Positions 25,522 to 34,405 are shown, counted from the first letter of the stretch. The stretch: DNA of 64,000 nt from CALJDF01 sp038121105 (GCA_038121105.1 JAYONB010000002.1:248001-312000); one strand, 5' to 3'. A program made the numbers and translations. The notes: generated by a model from the sequence alone, not told the origin.

Positions 25522-26295
25522 TTGCGTCGGTCGGTAGCGCTGGTCGGGCGTAACATTGGCGCCATTTTGCTGGCGATGATTGGCCCGGTCACAATCGTCA
25601 CACTGGTGTGGGAACTCTTTCCGACGAGCGGTGGCCCCGACAGCTTTTCTGTTGTTTTGCGGGGTCTGGTTGCCTTTTTTGTATGGGTTCTGCTGTGGGT
25701 GGGGTTCGCCTCTGTTTTGCACGCGCGATTCCTTGATCGTCGCCATAGCCCACCGGTTTGGCGCGCCTTGATTTGGTCGCGGACACAACTGGAATTCCTG
25801 TCTGGAATTTTCCGAGTGACCCTTGTGCTCACTTTGGTGGGTGTTGTGGCCGGGATACCTATTGCGATCGCGGGAGCCATTGCTACGTGGCTTGGCATCC
25901 TCGCCGAGTTGGTCGGTCTCCTAGTTGCGAGCTATGTGTGGGCGAGGCTTGCAATGGTCTTTCGGAGTGCTTCGGTCGGTAAGCCCTTGGCCATCAAGGA
26001 TAGCTGGAGCCTCACGTCATCTGCCGTCTGGCGCATCGCGTTTCTACTCGGTTTGCTCTACATCGCGTCACGGATTCTGGTGCCATTGGCATTGAGCTTG
26101 CCGTTGCTTGCCGATGTACCGTCTGCCACCGATTGGCTCGTCAGAGCGGTTTCAGCGGCGTTGATGTTCGGTGGCGCGGCCGTCGTCGCGGCGATCCTTT
26201 CTGCGACCTATCAAGCGTTAGTCGAAACGCGACCACCGGATGTGCGAGATACATATATTCCGCAAGATGGAACGCACCTGGCCGACGCCTTCTAG
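25522..26295 (+). CDS. Polytopic membrane protein of unknown function, start uncertain
   Basis: A protein of about 257 residues with roughly six hydrophobic segments ('NIGAILLAMIGPVTIVTLVW', 'GLVAFFVWVLLWVGFASVL' and others). I do not recognise the family; the layout recalls small integral membrane domains placed before glycerophosphodiesterases. The only in-frame start is TTG at 25522, with no usable ribosome site. Another frame opens with ATG at 25445 (30 codons, 'MSEPSSTIESRDQSLLRNGE') and runs into a stop at 25535-25537 while overlapping this frame, so a single-base frameshift near 25515-25525 would fuse the two. Confidence 0.55.
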   Translation: MRRSVALVGRNIGAILLAMIGPVTIVTLVWELFPTSGGPDSFSVVLRGLVAFFVWVLLWVGFASVLHARFLDRRHSPPVWRALIWSRTQLEFLSGIFRVTLVLTLVGVVAGIPIAIAGAIATWLGILAELVGLLVASYVWARLAMVFRSASVGKPLAIKDSWSLTSSAVWRIAFLLGLLYIASRILVPLALSLPLLADVPSATDWLVRAVSAALMFGGAAVVAAILSATYQALVETRPPDVRDTYIPQDGTHLADAF

Positions 26296-26352
26296 ATTCA
26301 GGGATCGAGAACCGGCAAATGTCTGTGTGCTCAGTTTGCTCCCGAATGCCCC

Positions 26353-26817
26353 ATGCCGTCTGAAGCGCCACCACTGAACCAGCTTGATGTTCGCGGCACG
26401 AGCGAGACACGTTCGCGTCTCCGTATGACGGTGCGCGATCTAGAGCAGGTGATCGATGAGCCCGCGACGCGCGGCGGGACGAACCTGGGGGTCGCGCCGA
26501 CCGAAGCGGCGCTGGCCGGGCTTCTAGGGTGCATCAATGTTGTGGCGCGGCGGTTTGCCGAGCGGAAGGGGTTTGAGGTCAAGCGGCTGGAGGTTGAAGC
26601 CACGGCGCACTTCGACCCGCGTGGCCCGCGTTTAATCGCGCCCGTGGAAGTCCCGTTTCCGTTGATCGAAATGACCGTGGCGATCGACACGTCGGCGGCG
26701 GCGGCCGACGCGGCGGCGCTGCGCGACGATATCCCCGCCTAGTGCCCGATCTGGCAACTGTTTGCCCGGTCGGGTAAACGCTTCGACGTCGATCGGCGAA
26801 TCACGCCCGCGGCGTAA
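26353..26817 (+). pseudogene. OsmC-family peroxidase-like gene interrupted by an in-frame TAG
   Basis: The ATG frame encodes 129 residues of an OsmC-like protein: 'MTVRDLEQVIDEPATRGGTN' and the first conserved Cys, C60, in 'GLLGCINVV'. A TAG at 26740-26742 (codon 130) stops it. In the same frame the next codons read 'CPIWQLFARSGKRFDVD' and end at TAA 26815-26817, which is the expected OsmC C-terminus with the second redox Cys (codon 131). In relatives the residue before CPI is often aromatic, so a Tyr codon to TAG change is a simple explanation. Either a recent nonsense mutation, a sequence error, or amber readthrough. Confidence 0.8.
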
Positions 26818-26892
26818 CGACGATGTCGAACGTTGGTCGTGTCCGGACGGATCAACCCGACCATACCGCCATGTTACGCCGTGGGCATTCGA

Positions 26893-27558
26893 TTAGGCTT
26901 TAGGGTAGTTGACGATATCTTCCTTGGTCAGCCGCAGTTTGATCGACGGGCGTTCCAGGATGCCGTTGTACCATTCGGCCAAGACGGGGAATTCCTTTTC
27001 CCAGTCCCAGTCGCCGTCGCCGGGCTCTAGTTTGCAGTCGGTAATCGGGTTGCGCAGGCTAAGGTAGGACAAGCTACCGGCCGACGTGACGTGCGCGATA
27101 TGAAAGCGCGACGGCTCTTTCAACCATTCCTTGGCATCTTCGTTCAAGAGCTTGAGCGCCAGCATGATCTTGCGTCGCTCGCGCAGCATGTAATCGGTGT
27201 TCCAGACCGATTTGTCGCGCCAGCTTTCGACGCGGATCAACGTGGTGGCGTCGAACACGCCATCGCTGGTCACCATCTGGCGGCGCACATCCCATTGGCT
27301 GTCGTCTTTGGGAAAAAGCGGTGCGGTCTTGTTGAACGAATCCAAGTATTCACAAATCAGCAGACCGCCGAACAATGGCTTGCCGTCGTCCTTCACGAAA
27401 GAAGGTACCTTGCCGAGCGGATTGTATTTCCAGATCTCGGTGTCTTCGTCGAACGGCACCTGCCGTTCCATATGCAGCTTGTCGAGCACCCCGGCTTCGT
27501 GGGCGGTGACGAGAACTTTGTGGATGTAATCGGGATTGGGGGTGAAGACGAGCTTCAT
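26893..27558 (-). CDS. Glutathione S-transferase-family protein
   Basis: A 221-residue protein with a thioredoxin-fold N-terminal domain ('MKLVFTPNPDYIHKVLVTAHEAG', cis-Pro in 'GKVPSFV', 'ICEYLDSF' closing the glutathione site) and an all-helical C-terminal domain. The Tyr/Ser after the first strand could be the catalytic residue. It follows the NIPSNAP gene in a leftward pair. A second GST of similar N-terminal design ('MKILYTPMPGLVHRVEVVAR') lies at 60536-61156. Confidence 0.88.
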   Translation of the reverse strand: MKLVFTPNPDYIHKVLVTAHEAGVLDKLHMERQVPFDEDTEIWKYNPLGKVPSFVKDDGKPLFGGLLICEYLDSFNKTAPLFPKDDSQWDVRRQMVTSDGVFDATTLIRVESWRDKSVWNTDYMLRERRKIMLALKLLNEDAKEWLKEPSRFHIAHVTSAGSLSYLSLRNPITDCKLEPGDGDWDWEKEFPVLAEWYNGILERPSIKLRLTKEDIVNYPKA

Positions 27559-27618
27559 GGTCTGGGTCTCCTAATGTCGCCGGTGTTGGTTGGGCTCGGT
27601 GCGTTGCCGTGCGTGGCG

Positions 27619-27942
27619 CTAGAGCTTGCTGAGGTCGGGGGTGCCAGCTTCGGGCACAAGAATGCGCACGTCTTGGGCGACGATGAATTCGCGCGCTTTT
27701 TTGACGTATGCCTGGAAGTCGGGGTCGGCGGCGCATTCGGCGCGGCGGCGTTGCCGTTCGTCCAAGCTGTCGTATCCCCACATGTGGATGATCTGGTTGG
27801 GGTTGCCGACTTCTTGGCGGAACATGCCGATGAAGTTCCCAAGGATACGTTTTTGAACGTCGCGGCCCTCTTCGTCGAACAGCTTTAGGAAAAGCGGCAC
27901 GGTGCCGGTTTTCAGCGTATAGGCGCGGTAGTCGATGAACAT
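27619..27942 (-). CDS. NIPSNAP-family protein
   Basis: A 107-residue dimeric alpha/beta-barrel protein. The N-terminus 'MFIDYRAYTLKTGTVPLFLK' and 'QIIHMWGYDSLDERQRRRA' near residues 56-74 are diagnostic of NIPSNAP. Bacterial members often sit in catabolic operons with no proven activity. It is 60 bases upstream of the GST gene in the same direction and divergent from the deacetylase. Confidence 0.9.
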   Translation of the reverse strand: MFIDYRAYTLKTGTVPLFLKLFDEEGRDVQKRILGNFIGMFRQEVGNPNQIIHMWGYDSLDERQRRRAECAADPDFQAYVKKAREFIVAQDVRILVPEAGTPDLSKL

Positions 27943-28138
27943 GGGCGTCCTCCCCGGATCGGTTTGTTGTCGTTGGCTGACAATCTAAGCCTGCGGGGAG
28001 ATGCATGCGAGGGCCTTTGCCATCGCCGCACGACAGGCGAAGACGGCCATCTTCCGCTTGCAGGTGGCGGTTATTGTCGCTTTTTCGTGCTAGGCTTTGG
28101 CCAGAATTCGCCAAAAAACGACGGGGAGGTATTCCGAC

Positions 28139-29047
28139 ATGGCAAAAGAAATTCTTGTTTCCTACGGCGTCGACGTTGACGCGGTGGCGGGCTGGCTGGG
28201 GTCTTACGGTGGCGAGGATTCGCCGCTCGATATCTCGCGCGGCATGTTCTCAGGCGAGGTCGGCAGCTTGCGGCTGTTGGACTTGTTCGATCGCTGGGGC
28301 ATCAAGACGACGTGGTTCATTCCCGGGCATTCGATCGAGACCTTTCCCAAGGAAATGAAGGAAGTGCACAAACGGGGGCATGAGATCGGCGTTCATGGTT
28401 ATAGCCATGAAAACCCGATCGCGATGACGCGGGAACAGGAAACGGTCGTTCTCGACAAGTGTATCGATCTGATCAAGAAGCTCACCGGCAAGAAGCCACG
28501 CGGCTATGTCGCGCCGTGGTGGGAGTTTTCAAATGTGACCAATGAGCTGCTGCTGGAACGCGGCATTCTTTACGATCACTCGTTGATGCATCACGACTTC
28601 CAGCCGCACTACGTGCGGGTCGGCGATTCGTGGACCCCGATCGACTATTCCAAGCACCCCGACGAGTGGATGACCCCGCTAAAGCGCGGCAAGGAAACCG
28701 ACCTCGTGGAGATTCCGGCGAGTTGGTACACGGACGATCTGCCGCCGATGATGTTCATCAAAAAAGCGCCGAACAGTCACGGCTTCGTCAACCCGCGCGA
28801 CATAGAGGAAATGTGGCGCGATCAGTTCGACTGGGTCTATCGCGAGTACGACTACGCGGTCTTCACGATGACGATTCATCCCGACGTCTCGGGTCGTCCG
28901 CAGGTGCTGATGATGCACGAGCGCTTGCACGAACATATCGCGCGTCATCCGGGCGTTCGGTTCGTGACCTTTGAGGAAATCGCGAAAGACTTCCTCAAAC
29001 GCAGTCCGCGCAAGAAGTCGGGCGGCGCGAAAAAGCGTCGCAAATAA
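28139..29047 (+). CDS. Polysaccharide deacetylase, Helicobacter PgdA-like
   Basis: A 302-residue NodB-type deacetylase. Its N-terminus 'EILVSYGVDVDAVAGWLGS' and 'VHGYSHENPIAMT' closely resemble H. pylori PgdA, and the metal triad falls at the same numbers: D14, H86 and H90. PgdA deacetylates peptidoglycan N-acetylglucosamine, but environmental relatives may act on other acylated amines, and there is no signal peptide. The last 16 residues ('KRSPRKKSGGAKKRRK') form a basic tail. ATG at 28139 follows GGGGAGG. Confidence 0.85.
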   Translation: MAKEILVSYGVDVDAVAGWLGSYGGEDSPLDISRGMFSGEVGSLRLLDLFDRWGIKTTWFIPGHSIETFPKEMKEVHKRGHEIGVHGYSHENPIAMTREQETVVLDKCIDLIKKLTGKKPRGYVAPWWEFSNVTNELLLERGILYDHSLMHHDFQPHYVRVGDSWTPIDYSKHPDEWMTPLKRGKETDLVEIPASWYTDDLPPMMFIKKAPNSHGFVNPRDIEEMWRDQFDWVYREYDYAVFTMTIHPDVSGRPQVLMMHERLHEHIARHPGVRFVTFEEIAKDFLKRSPRKKSGGAKKRRK

Positions 29048-29063
29048 CGCATCGCTGAGATCG

Positions 29064-29095
29064 GCCCGCCGCGCCCCATTCGGCGCGTGGCGGGC
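29064..29095 (+). other. GC-rich hairpin upstream of the MCGLCG gene
   Basis: GCCCGCC-GCGCC (29064-29075) pairs with GGCGC and GGCGGGC (29082-29095) with a two-base bulge and a 6-base loop. There is no T-run, and the ribosome site AGGAGG of the next gene follows within a few bases, so it may attenuate or modulate translation rather than terminate. Confidence 0.4.
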
Positions 29096-29111
29096 GCAGG
29101 AGGTCACCGCT

Positions 29112-29423
29112 ATGTGCGGACTTTGCGGCATCCTCGGTGCCGGGGAGCATTGGACGGACTCGGACGATGCGCTGAAGAAGCGTGCGGGGGCCGAAACCCG
29201 TCGGCGCGAGCGGGCTTATCAAATCTCGCTGACCAATCGCATTCTTGCCCAATACGGTTTGAAGCTGACGGATTGGGAGGGCTCGTCCTTTGTGTTGTCG
29301 AACCGAACCGGCGCCAGCGAGGTCATCGATCATTTTGCGGCCCTATGGCCGACTGCCGAAAAAATGATCAAGCGTCCGTGCGATCCGCTGGACCCCAAGG
29401 TCGTGGACGCGCTCGAAGCGTAA
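29112..29423 (+). CDS. Small MCGLCG protein coupled to a CobW GTPase
   Basis: A 103-residue protein beginning 'MCGLCGILGAGEHW'. The Cys2 start resembles the N-terminal nucleophile region of class II glutamine amidotransferases ('MCGIxG'), but the remaining ~90 residues are helical and far too short for that domain; C2 and C5 could instead bind metal. An AGGAGG ribosome site precedes the ATG, and the stop overlaps the next gene's ATG (TAATG), so it is translated together with the CobW-like protein. A metal-related role is inferred from that neighbour only. Confidence 0.75.
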   Translation: MCGLCGILGAGEHWTDSDDALKKRAGAETRRRERAYQISLTNRILAQYGLKLTDWEGSSFVLSNRTGASEVIDHFAALWPTAEKMIKRPCDPLDPKVVDALEA

Positions 29424-30457
29424 TGTCGCGCTACGCTGGATACTTGCCGGTCAACGTCATCACCGGCTTCCTCGGCTCGGGCAAGACGACGCTGCTCAAG
29501 CGATTGCTGGAATCGCCGGATATGGCGGATACAGCCGTTTTGATCAACGAATTCGGTGAAGTCGGATTGGATCATCATTTGTTGGAGCAGGTCGACGAGA
29601 ACATCGTCATGCTCCAATCGGGTTGTCTGTGCTGTACGATTCGCGACGATCTTGCGAGGTCGATGCGCGACCTTTGGGAGCGCCGTGCGACGGGCGAGTT
29701 CGGCTTCAAACGCTTGGTCGTCGAGACGACAGGCTTGGCCGATCCTGCGCCGATCATCTACACGTTGATGGCCGATCCGGTGATCCGCTATCACTTCCGA
29801 TTGGGCAACATCATCACCACCATCGACGCGGTGAACGGGTTGGGTCAGCTCGAGCGACAGCCGGAATCGCTCAAGCAAGCTGCTGTTGCAGACCGGATCG
29901 TGCTGACCAAAACGGATATTGCGAACGACGATGTGGGCGACCTCCGCGCACGGGTCCGTCAGGTCAATCCGGCGGCGCCTGTGTACCTCGCCCAAGAAAA
30001 CCTTACGCCAGGAAAACTCCTGACTAACGATCTCTACGATCCGAAGGCGAAATCCAAGGAGGTTGCCCATTGGATCGATGCCGAGGCGTTTTCCGCGCAG
30101 CATGATCACGAGCACGACCCCAATCGGCACGACGCGAGTATCCATGCGTTTTGCCTGACCTTCGATCGGCCGATCGATTGGACCGCATTTGGTATCTGGC
30201 TGACCATGTTGCTTCAGGCCCATGGCGAGGACGTCCTTCGCGTCAAAGGGTTGTTGGACGTGCGGGGTATGCCGGGGCCCGTGGCCGTTCACGGTGTCCA
30301 ACACGTCGTGCACCCGCCGGTCCATCTCAAGCGGTGGCCGGACGACGATCGTCGTTCTCGGATCGTTTTTATCGTTCGGGGCCTCGAGCGACGGTCGATC
30401 GAGGCTTCGCTGGCCGCGTTTAATGCGCTGGCCGATGATCAATCGGCCGCCGCATGA
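29423..30457 (+). CDS. CobW/COG0523-family GTP-binding metal chaperone
   Basis: A 344-residue G3E-family GTPase. Walker A is 'GFLGSGKTT' at residues 15-23, the metal motif CxCC is 'GCLCC' at 67-71, 'ETTGLADP' is the Walker B region and 'LTKTD' the base-recognition motif. A His-rich stretch 'HDHEHDPNRH' (227-236) and a CobW C-terminal domain follow. COG0523 proteins insert Zn, Co or other metals into client enzymes; the client is often the neighbouring gene. I place the start at 29423, where it overlaps the preceding stop. Confidence 0.93.
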   Translation: MSRYAGYLPVNVITGFLGSGKTTLLKRLLESPDMADTAVLINEFGEVGLDHHLLEQVDENIVMLQSGCLCCTIRDDLARSMRDLWERRATGEFGFKRLVVETTGLADPAPIIYTLMADPVIRYHFRLGNIITTIDAVNGLGQLERQPESLKQAAVADRIVLTKTDIANDDVGDLRARVRQVNPAAPVYLAQENLTPGKLLTNDLYDPKAKSKEVAHWIDAEAFSAQHDHEHDPNRHDASIHAFCLTFDRPIDWTAFGIWLTMLLQAHGEDVLRVKGLLDVRGMPGPVAVHGVQHVVHPPVHLKRWPDDDRRSRIVFIVRGLERRSIEASLAAFNALADDQSAAA

Positions 30458-30501
30458 CGAGACTCACGCGGCCTGCAATTGAAGTGGTATAACCCGGCGC
30501 C

Positions 30502-31860
30502 ATGGACCTCAGTACACTGACTGCCGCCCAGTTGGGCCGCGCGATGCGCGACAAAAAAACCGACCCCGTTGAAGTGGTCGACCACTTCATCGATCGCATC
30601 GCCGGTCATGAAGACAAATCCGTGTTCATCTCGGTTACGGCCGATCGGGCGCGTGAGGAAGCCAAAGCGAGTGCGGCGCGCTATGCCAAGGGTCATCCGC
30701 TGGGTCCGCTCGATGGGGTTCCCGTCGCTTGGAAGGACCTCGTCGACATCAAAGGGGCGGTAACGACCTGCGCATCAGAACTCTTCCGCGATCGCGAGGT
30801 CGCCGAGCAAGATGCGCCTATCGTCAAGAATTGCGCTGCCGCCGGTATGATCGTACTGGGCAAGGTCAACCTCACCGAGTTTGCGTTTTCGGGCCTTGGT
30901 CTGAACCCCCATTTTGGGACGCCGATCAATCCGCATAGCGGGGCGGCACCACGCGCGCCCGGCGGATCGTCTTCGGGTTCGGCGGTCTCGGTGGCTGCCG
31001 GCTTGGCGCCGATCGCCATCGGCACCGACACAGGTGGTTCGGTCCGCATTCCGGCCGCCTTTAATGGTTTGGTCGGGTACAAATCTTCGCAAGGGCACAT
31101 CAGTAAGGAGCGAGTTCAGCCGCTGTCGCTGACGCTCGACACCATTGGTCCACTAGGTAAGTCGGTCGAGGACTGCGTGTTGATGGAGCGTGCATTGCGC
31201 CAACAGCTCGTTGTTGTGCCGCGCGCGGCGGGCCTCGCCGACTTGAAGCTGGTGGTTCCGGAAAACCTCGTGTTTGAAGAAGTGCAGGACGCCGTTGCCG
31301 TCAACTTCGACGCAATGCTGTCAAAGCTGTCGGGAGCGGGCGTGTCCATTGAACGGCGACGTTTTGAGGTTTTCGATGCCATGCTGGAGTCGTCGGCGGC
31401 GCACGGGACGTTGGCAACCGCCGAGGCGTTTTACAGTCTTGGCCACCATGTCGACGGCCCCGACGGAGGGAAAATGGACCGCCGGGTCGTCTCCCGTATC
31501 GAACGTGGCCGTGAACAAACCGCTGCCGACTATATCGCGATAGCCGAGGCGCGGCGTGCCTTAAACGCCAAACTCGGCGAGCAAATGGAGGGACCGACCT
31601 TCCTGGTCATGCCCACTGTGGCCATCACCGCGCCTGAGATCGCGCCGCTCGATGCGGATGATGACGTATTTCACGCCACCAATATGACGGCGTTGCGCAA
31701 CACGATGATCGGCAACTATTTCGATCTGCCCGGGTTTACGGTGCCGTCTGGCGTCGACGGCGGAGGGTTGCCGACCGGGATTCTGTTCAACGCTTTCACC
31801 GGGCAGGACGAGTTATTGATGTGCTACATGCAGGGCATCCAGCGGGTACTGGACGCCTAG
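30502..31860 (+). CDS. Amidase (amidase-signature family)
   Basis: A 452-residue amidohydrolase of the AS family. The catalytic triad is complete: K78 in 'AWKDLVD', cis-Ser S156 in 'GGSSSGS' and nucleophile S180 in 'TDTGGSVRIP'. Such enzymes hydrolyse carboxamides to the acid and ammonia; the substrate cannot be predicted. It is the first of two tandem paralogues of identical length, 39 bases apart. Confidence 0.93.
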   Translation: MDLSTLTAAQLGRAMRDKKTDPVEVVDHFIDRIAGHEDKSVFISVTADRAREEAKASAARYAKGHPLGPLDGVPVAWKDLVDIKGAVTTCASELFRDREVAEQDAPIVKNCAAAGMIVLGKVNLTEFAFSGLGLNPHFGTPINPHSGAAPRAPGGSSSGSAVSVAAGLAPIAIGTDTGGSVRIPAAFNGLVGYKSSQGHISKERVQPLSLTLDTIGPLGKSVEDCVLMERALRQQLVVVPRAAGLADLKLVVPENLVFEEVQDAVAVNFDAMLSKLSGAGVSIERRRFEVFDAMLESSAAHGTLATAEAFYSLGHHVDGPDGGKMDRRVVSRIERGREQTAADYIAIAEARRALNAKLGEQMEGPTFLVMPTVAITAPEIAPLDADDDVFHATNMTALRNTMIGNYFDLPGFTVPSGVDGGGLPTGILFNAFTGQDELLMCYMQGIQRVLDA

Positions 31861-31899
31861 GCGCAAGTTTGCGGACGGTGACATAGGTTTGGGGGAATC

Positions 31900-33258
31900 A
31901 TGGACCTAAGCAAGGCAACTGCCGCAGATATCGGTCGAGGCCTGCAAAGCGGCGCGCTTGATGCCGTAGAGGTTACGGCGTTCTTTCTCGATCGAATCGC
32001 GGCGTATCCCGACCGCGCCGTCTTTACGTTGACGACCGCGGACCGAGCGCAAGCCGAAGCCGAAGCCGCCGCGCGTCGGATCAAACAGGGCAACAGCAGA
32101 GGACCTCTCGACGGTGTCCCAATTAGCTGGAAAGACTTGTTCGATTTGATGGGCACACCGACGACGAGCGGCTCCGCGCTCTATCGAAACGCAGATCCGG
32201 CCGAGGCGGATGCCGCGGCGGTGGCGCACGGCGCTGCTGCTGGAATGGTGGCGTTGGGCAAAGTAAATCTGCCGGAGTTCGCATTTTCCGGCTTAGGTCT
32301 TAACCCGCATTACGGGACGCCGATCAATCCGCACGATCCCGAGACGCCGCGAGCGCCCGGCGGGTCCTCCAGCGGTTCGGGCGTGAGCGTTGCCGCAGGA
32401 CTGGCGCCAATCAGTATCGGTACCGACACCGGCGGATCGGTCCGTGTTCCCGCGTGCTTTAACGGTTTGGTTGGGTACAAGTCGTCCGAAGGTCAAATCG
32501 GCAAGAAAGGATTGGCGGCGTTGTCTCCGACCTTGGATACGATTGGTCCCTTGGCGCGATCGGTCGAGGATTGTGTGCTGCTCGAACGCGTGATGCGGGG
32601 ACGCAAGCCCGTCGTCATGGATGGGGTCGCGTCGAAAGACATCACTTTGGTGGTCCCAACCAATGTCGTCTTCGACGGTGCCGAGGAGGCCGTCGCTGCC
32701 AATTTCGACAAATCCATCGAAATGCTGGCGCGCGCAGGGATGCGTGTTCGTCGTGAACCCGTAGACCTTTTGGATGAGGCGTTGCGCCTGACCGAGCAAC
32801 ACGGTCTGCTCGCCGGCGCCGAGGCTTGGCACGTGTTGCGTGATGTGTTGGAGGGGCCGGATTACAAAAAGATGGACATCCGCATTTGGCACGACCTCAC
32901 GTTGGCAAAGTCGCTTACCGCCGACGACGTACTAAGTTTGCAGGAGGGCTATGCGCGGATGCGCGCGGCCTTGGCAGACCTGCTTGGCACGAACGGCTTG
33001 TTGGCGATGCCGACGACGAAAAACACCGCGCCCCCGATTGCCGACCTAGAAGCTGACTGGGAAACGTACAACACCCAGAATTGGCTTGCGTTGGGCAATA
33101 CCAACCTCGGCAACATTCTCGGTGTCGGCGCCGTAACGTTGCCTAACGGCACCAACGGCAACAAGATGCCAACAGGCTTCATGGTGTGCGCGCCCGGTGG
33201 CCATGACGAGCGCTTGCTGGCGCAAAGCCTTGCGATCGAAACCGCGTTGGGTCGCTAG
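31900..33258 (+). CDS. Amidase (amidase-signature family), tandem paralogue
   Basis: A 452-residue AS-family amidase, the same length as its upstream neighbour and similar along the whole chain ('LGLNPHYGTPINPHDPETPR' against 'LGLNPHFGTPINPHSGAAPR'). The Lys ('SWKDLFD'), cis-Ser ('GGSSSGS') and Ser ('TDTGGSVRVP') triad is intact, so both copies should be active. The C-terminal halves, which set the substrate, differ more. The VOC gene starts 11 bases after its stop. Confidence 0.93.
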   Translation: MDLSKATAADIGRGLQSGALDAVEVTAFFLDRIAAYPDRAVFTLTTADRAQAEAEAAARRIKQGNSRGPLDGVPISWKDLFDLMGTPTTSGSALYRNADPAEADAAAVAHGAAAGMVALGKVNLPEFAFSGLGLNPHYGTPINPHDPETPRAPGGSSSGSGVSVAAGLAPISIGTDTGGSVRVPACFNGLVGYKSSEGQIGKKGLAALSPTLDTIGPLARSVEDCVLLERVMRGRKPVVMDGVASKDITLVVPTNVVFDGAEEAVAANFDKSIEMLARAGMRVRREPVDLLDEALRLTEQHGLLAGAEAWHVLRDVLEGPDYKKMDIRIWHDLTLAKSLTADDVLSLQEGYARMRAALADLLGTNGLLAMPTTKNTAPPIADLEADWETYNTQNWLALGNTNLGNILGVGAVTLPNGTNGNKMPTGFMVCAPGGHDERLLAQSLAIETALGR

Positions 33259-33269
33259 CAAGACCCGAA

Positions 33270-34295
33270 ATGAAGGAAAAGAAACCCACTCCACGCATCG
33301 TCGGCGGTCTTTACGAGGCCTTCCATGCCGTGACCGACCCGGTGGCCGCAATTCGGTTCTGGCAGTCCTTCGGTTACCGCGTTGGGCCGGAAGGCCGGTT
33401 GGACGCAGCGGACGCCAAGAAACTTTATGGCGTCGATATCGGTTTGCGCTCCATCCGGCTTTACCACCAACAGGCCGATCATGGCCTGGTGCGTTTAATG
33501 GTTTGGGATGGTGCGGTCGGCGAAGGCTTGGGCACCCGGCCGATTCGGGGTCTTGGGACGCGGTGGACGGGGCAGAAAACTCTCAACATGGCGCGTCTCA
33601 ACGACCATGCGGAAGCGGCTCAAGCGGCGGGTGAAGACCTTTGGGTTGTTCCGCCGTTTTTTGTCGGGTTCACGCCCCCAGCGGCCCGCGAGCCCTTTGT
33701 CGAGGCGTTGTCGGGCGTGCGTGAAATGATGGCGCTGCGGCCCGAGACCCGCCAAGTCTTCATCGAGTTCGTCGGTTGGGAATTACCCCAATACGGCCAG
33801 ATCGACCCCCATTGTCTTTTCCAGACCAGCCAATTCACCCATCAGTGTTTAATGGTGCAGGACGACAGCAAAAAAAGTCTCACGTTCTACGACGACGTTC
33901 TCGGGATGGCCCGTTTGAACGATTCGTCGACCGCCTTCACCCCGGACACCGGGCCTAACCGGATATTCGACCTGGCCGATGGCGAAACCTTTCACGCGAC
34001 CGATTTCGACGATCCTCGATCGACGAACGTGCCCGCCGAGCGTCGATCCGGAAGATTGAAAATCATTCGGTTGGACAAAGGGCGTCCGGTACCCGACTGG
34101 CGCGATCTGTCGCGTCCCGGCCATCTTGGCTATACCGGGAATTCTCTTCGCGTGAACGACATTGAGGGCATGCGTGCGCGAGTCGCGGCAGGTGGCGGCA
34201 CCGCGGTCACGGCGGTGGCGGTGGATGAGTTTGGGCGCCGCGCGATGTCGTTCGAGTCGCCCGACGGTTACTTCTGGACGGCCATCGAAGCGTGA
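33270..34295 (+). CDS. Two-domain VOC (glyoxalase-fold) protein
   Basis: A 341-residue protein with two vicinal-oxygen-chelate units: one starting 'GGLYEAFHAVTDPVAAIRFWQSFGYRVG'-like at about residue 12 and another at about 188 ('HQCLMVQDDSKKSLTFYDDV', with 'GHLGYTGNSLRVNDIEGM' near 285). His/Glu metal-ligand candidates are present in the second unit. The fold covers dioxygenases, isomerases and antibiotic-binding proteins. It probably belongs to the amidase operon. Confidence 0.78.
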   Translation: MKEKKPTPRIVGGLYEAFHAVTDPVAAIRFWQSFGYRVGPEGRLDAADAKKLYGVDIGLRSIRLYHQQADHGLVRLMVWDGAVGEGLGTRPIRGLGTRWTGQKTLNMARLNDHAEAAQAAGEDLWVVPPFFVGFTPPAAREPFVEALSGVREMMALRPETRQVFIEFVGWELPQYGQIDPHCLFQTSQFTHQCLMVQDDSKKSLTFYDDVLGMARLNDSSTAFTPDTGPNRIFDLADGETFHATDFDDPRSTNVPAERRSGRLKIIRLDKGRPVPDWRDLSRPGHLGYTGNSLRVNDIEGMRARVAAGGGTAVTAVAVDEFGRRAMSFESPDGYFWTAIEA

Positions 34296-34405
34296 TGCGG
34301 TCACGGCAAGAGCGCGCCAACGTTGCGGTCGTAGTGATCGACAGCAAGCAAAATGCCGGCAGATTGGGGCGCCGCCGACCGCTATGATCCTCCCGGAGGT
34401 GCGGC

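Noticed and set aside
26740..26742. TAG as a pyrrolysine codon
   Set aside because: Pyrrolysine is restricted to certain methylamine-using and archaeal lineages, and no pyl genes are visible; a nonsense mutation is simpler.
29330..30442. A 370-codon open frame antisense to the CobW-like gene
   Set aside because: The sense strand carries Walker A, CxCC and other G3E motifs; the antisense product is Arg/His-rich and shows no domain.
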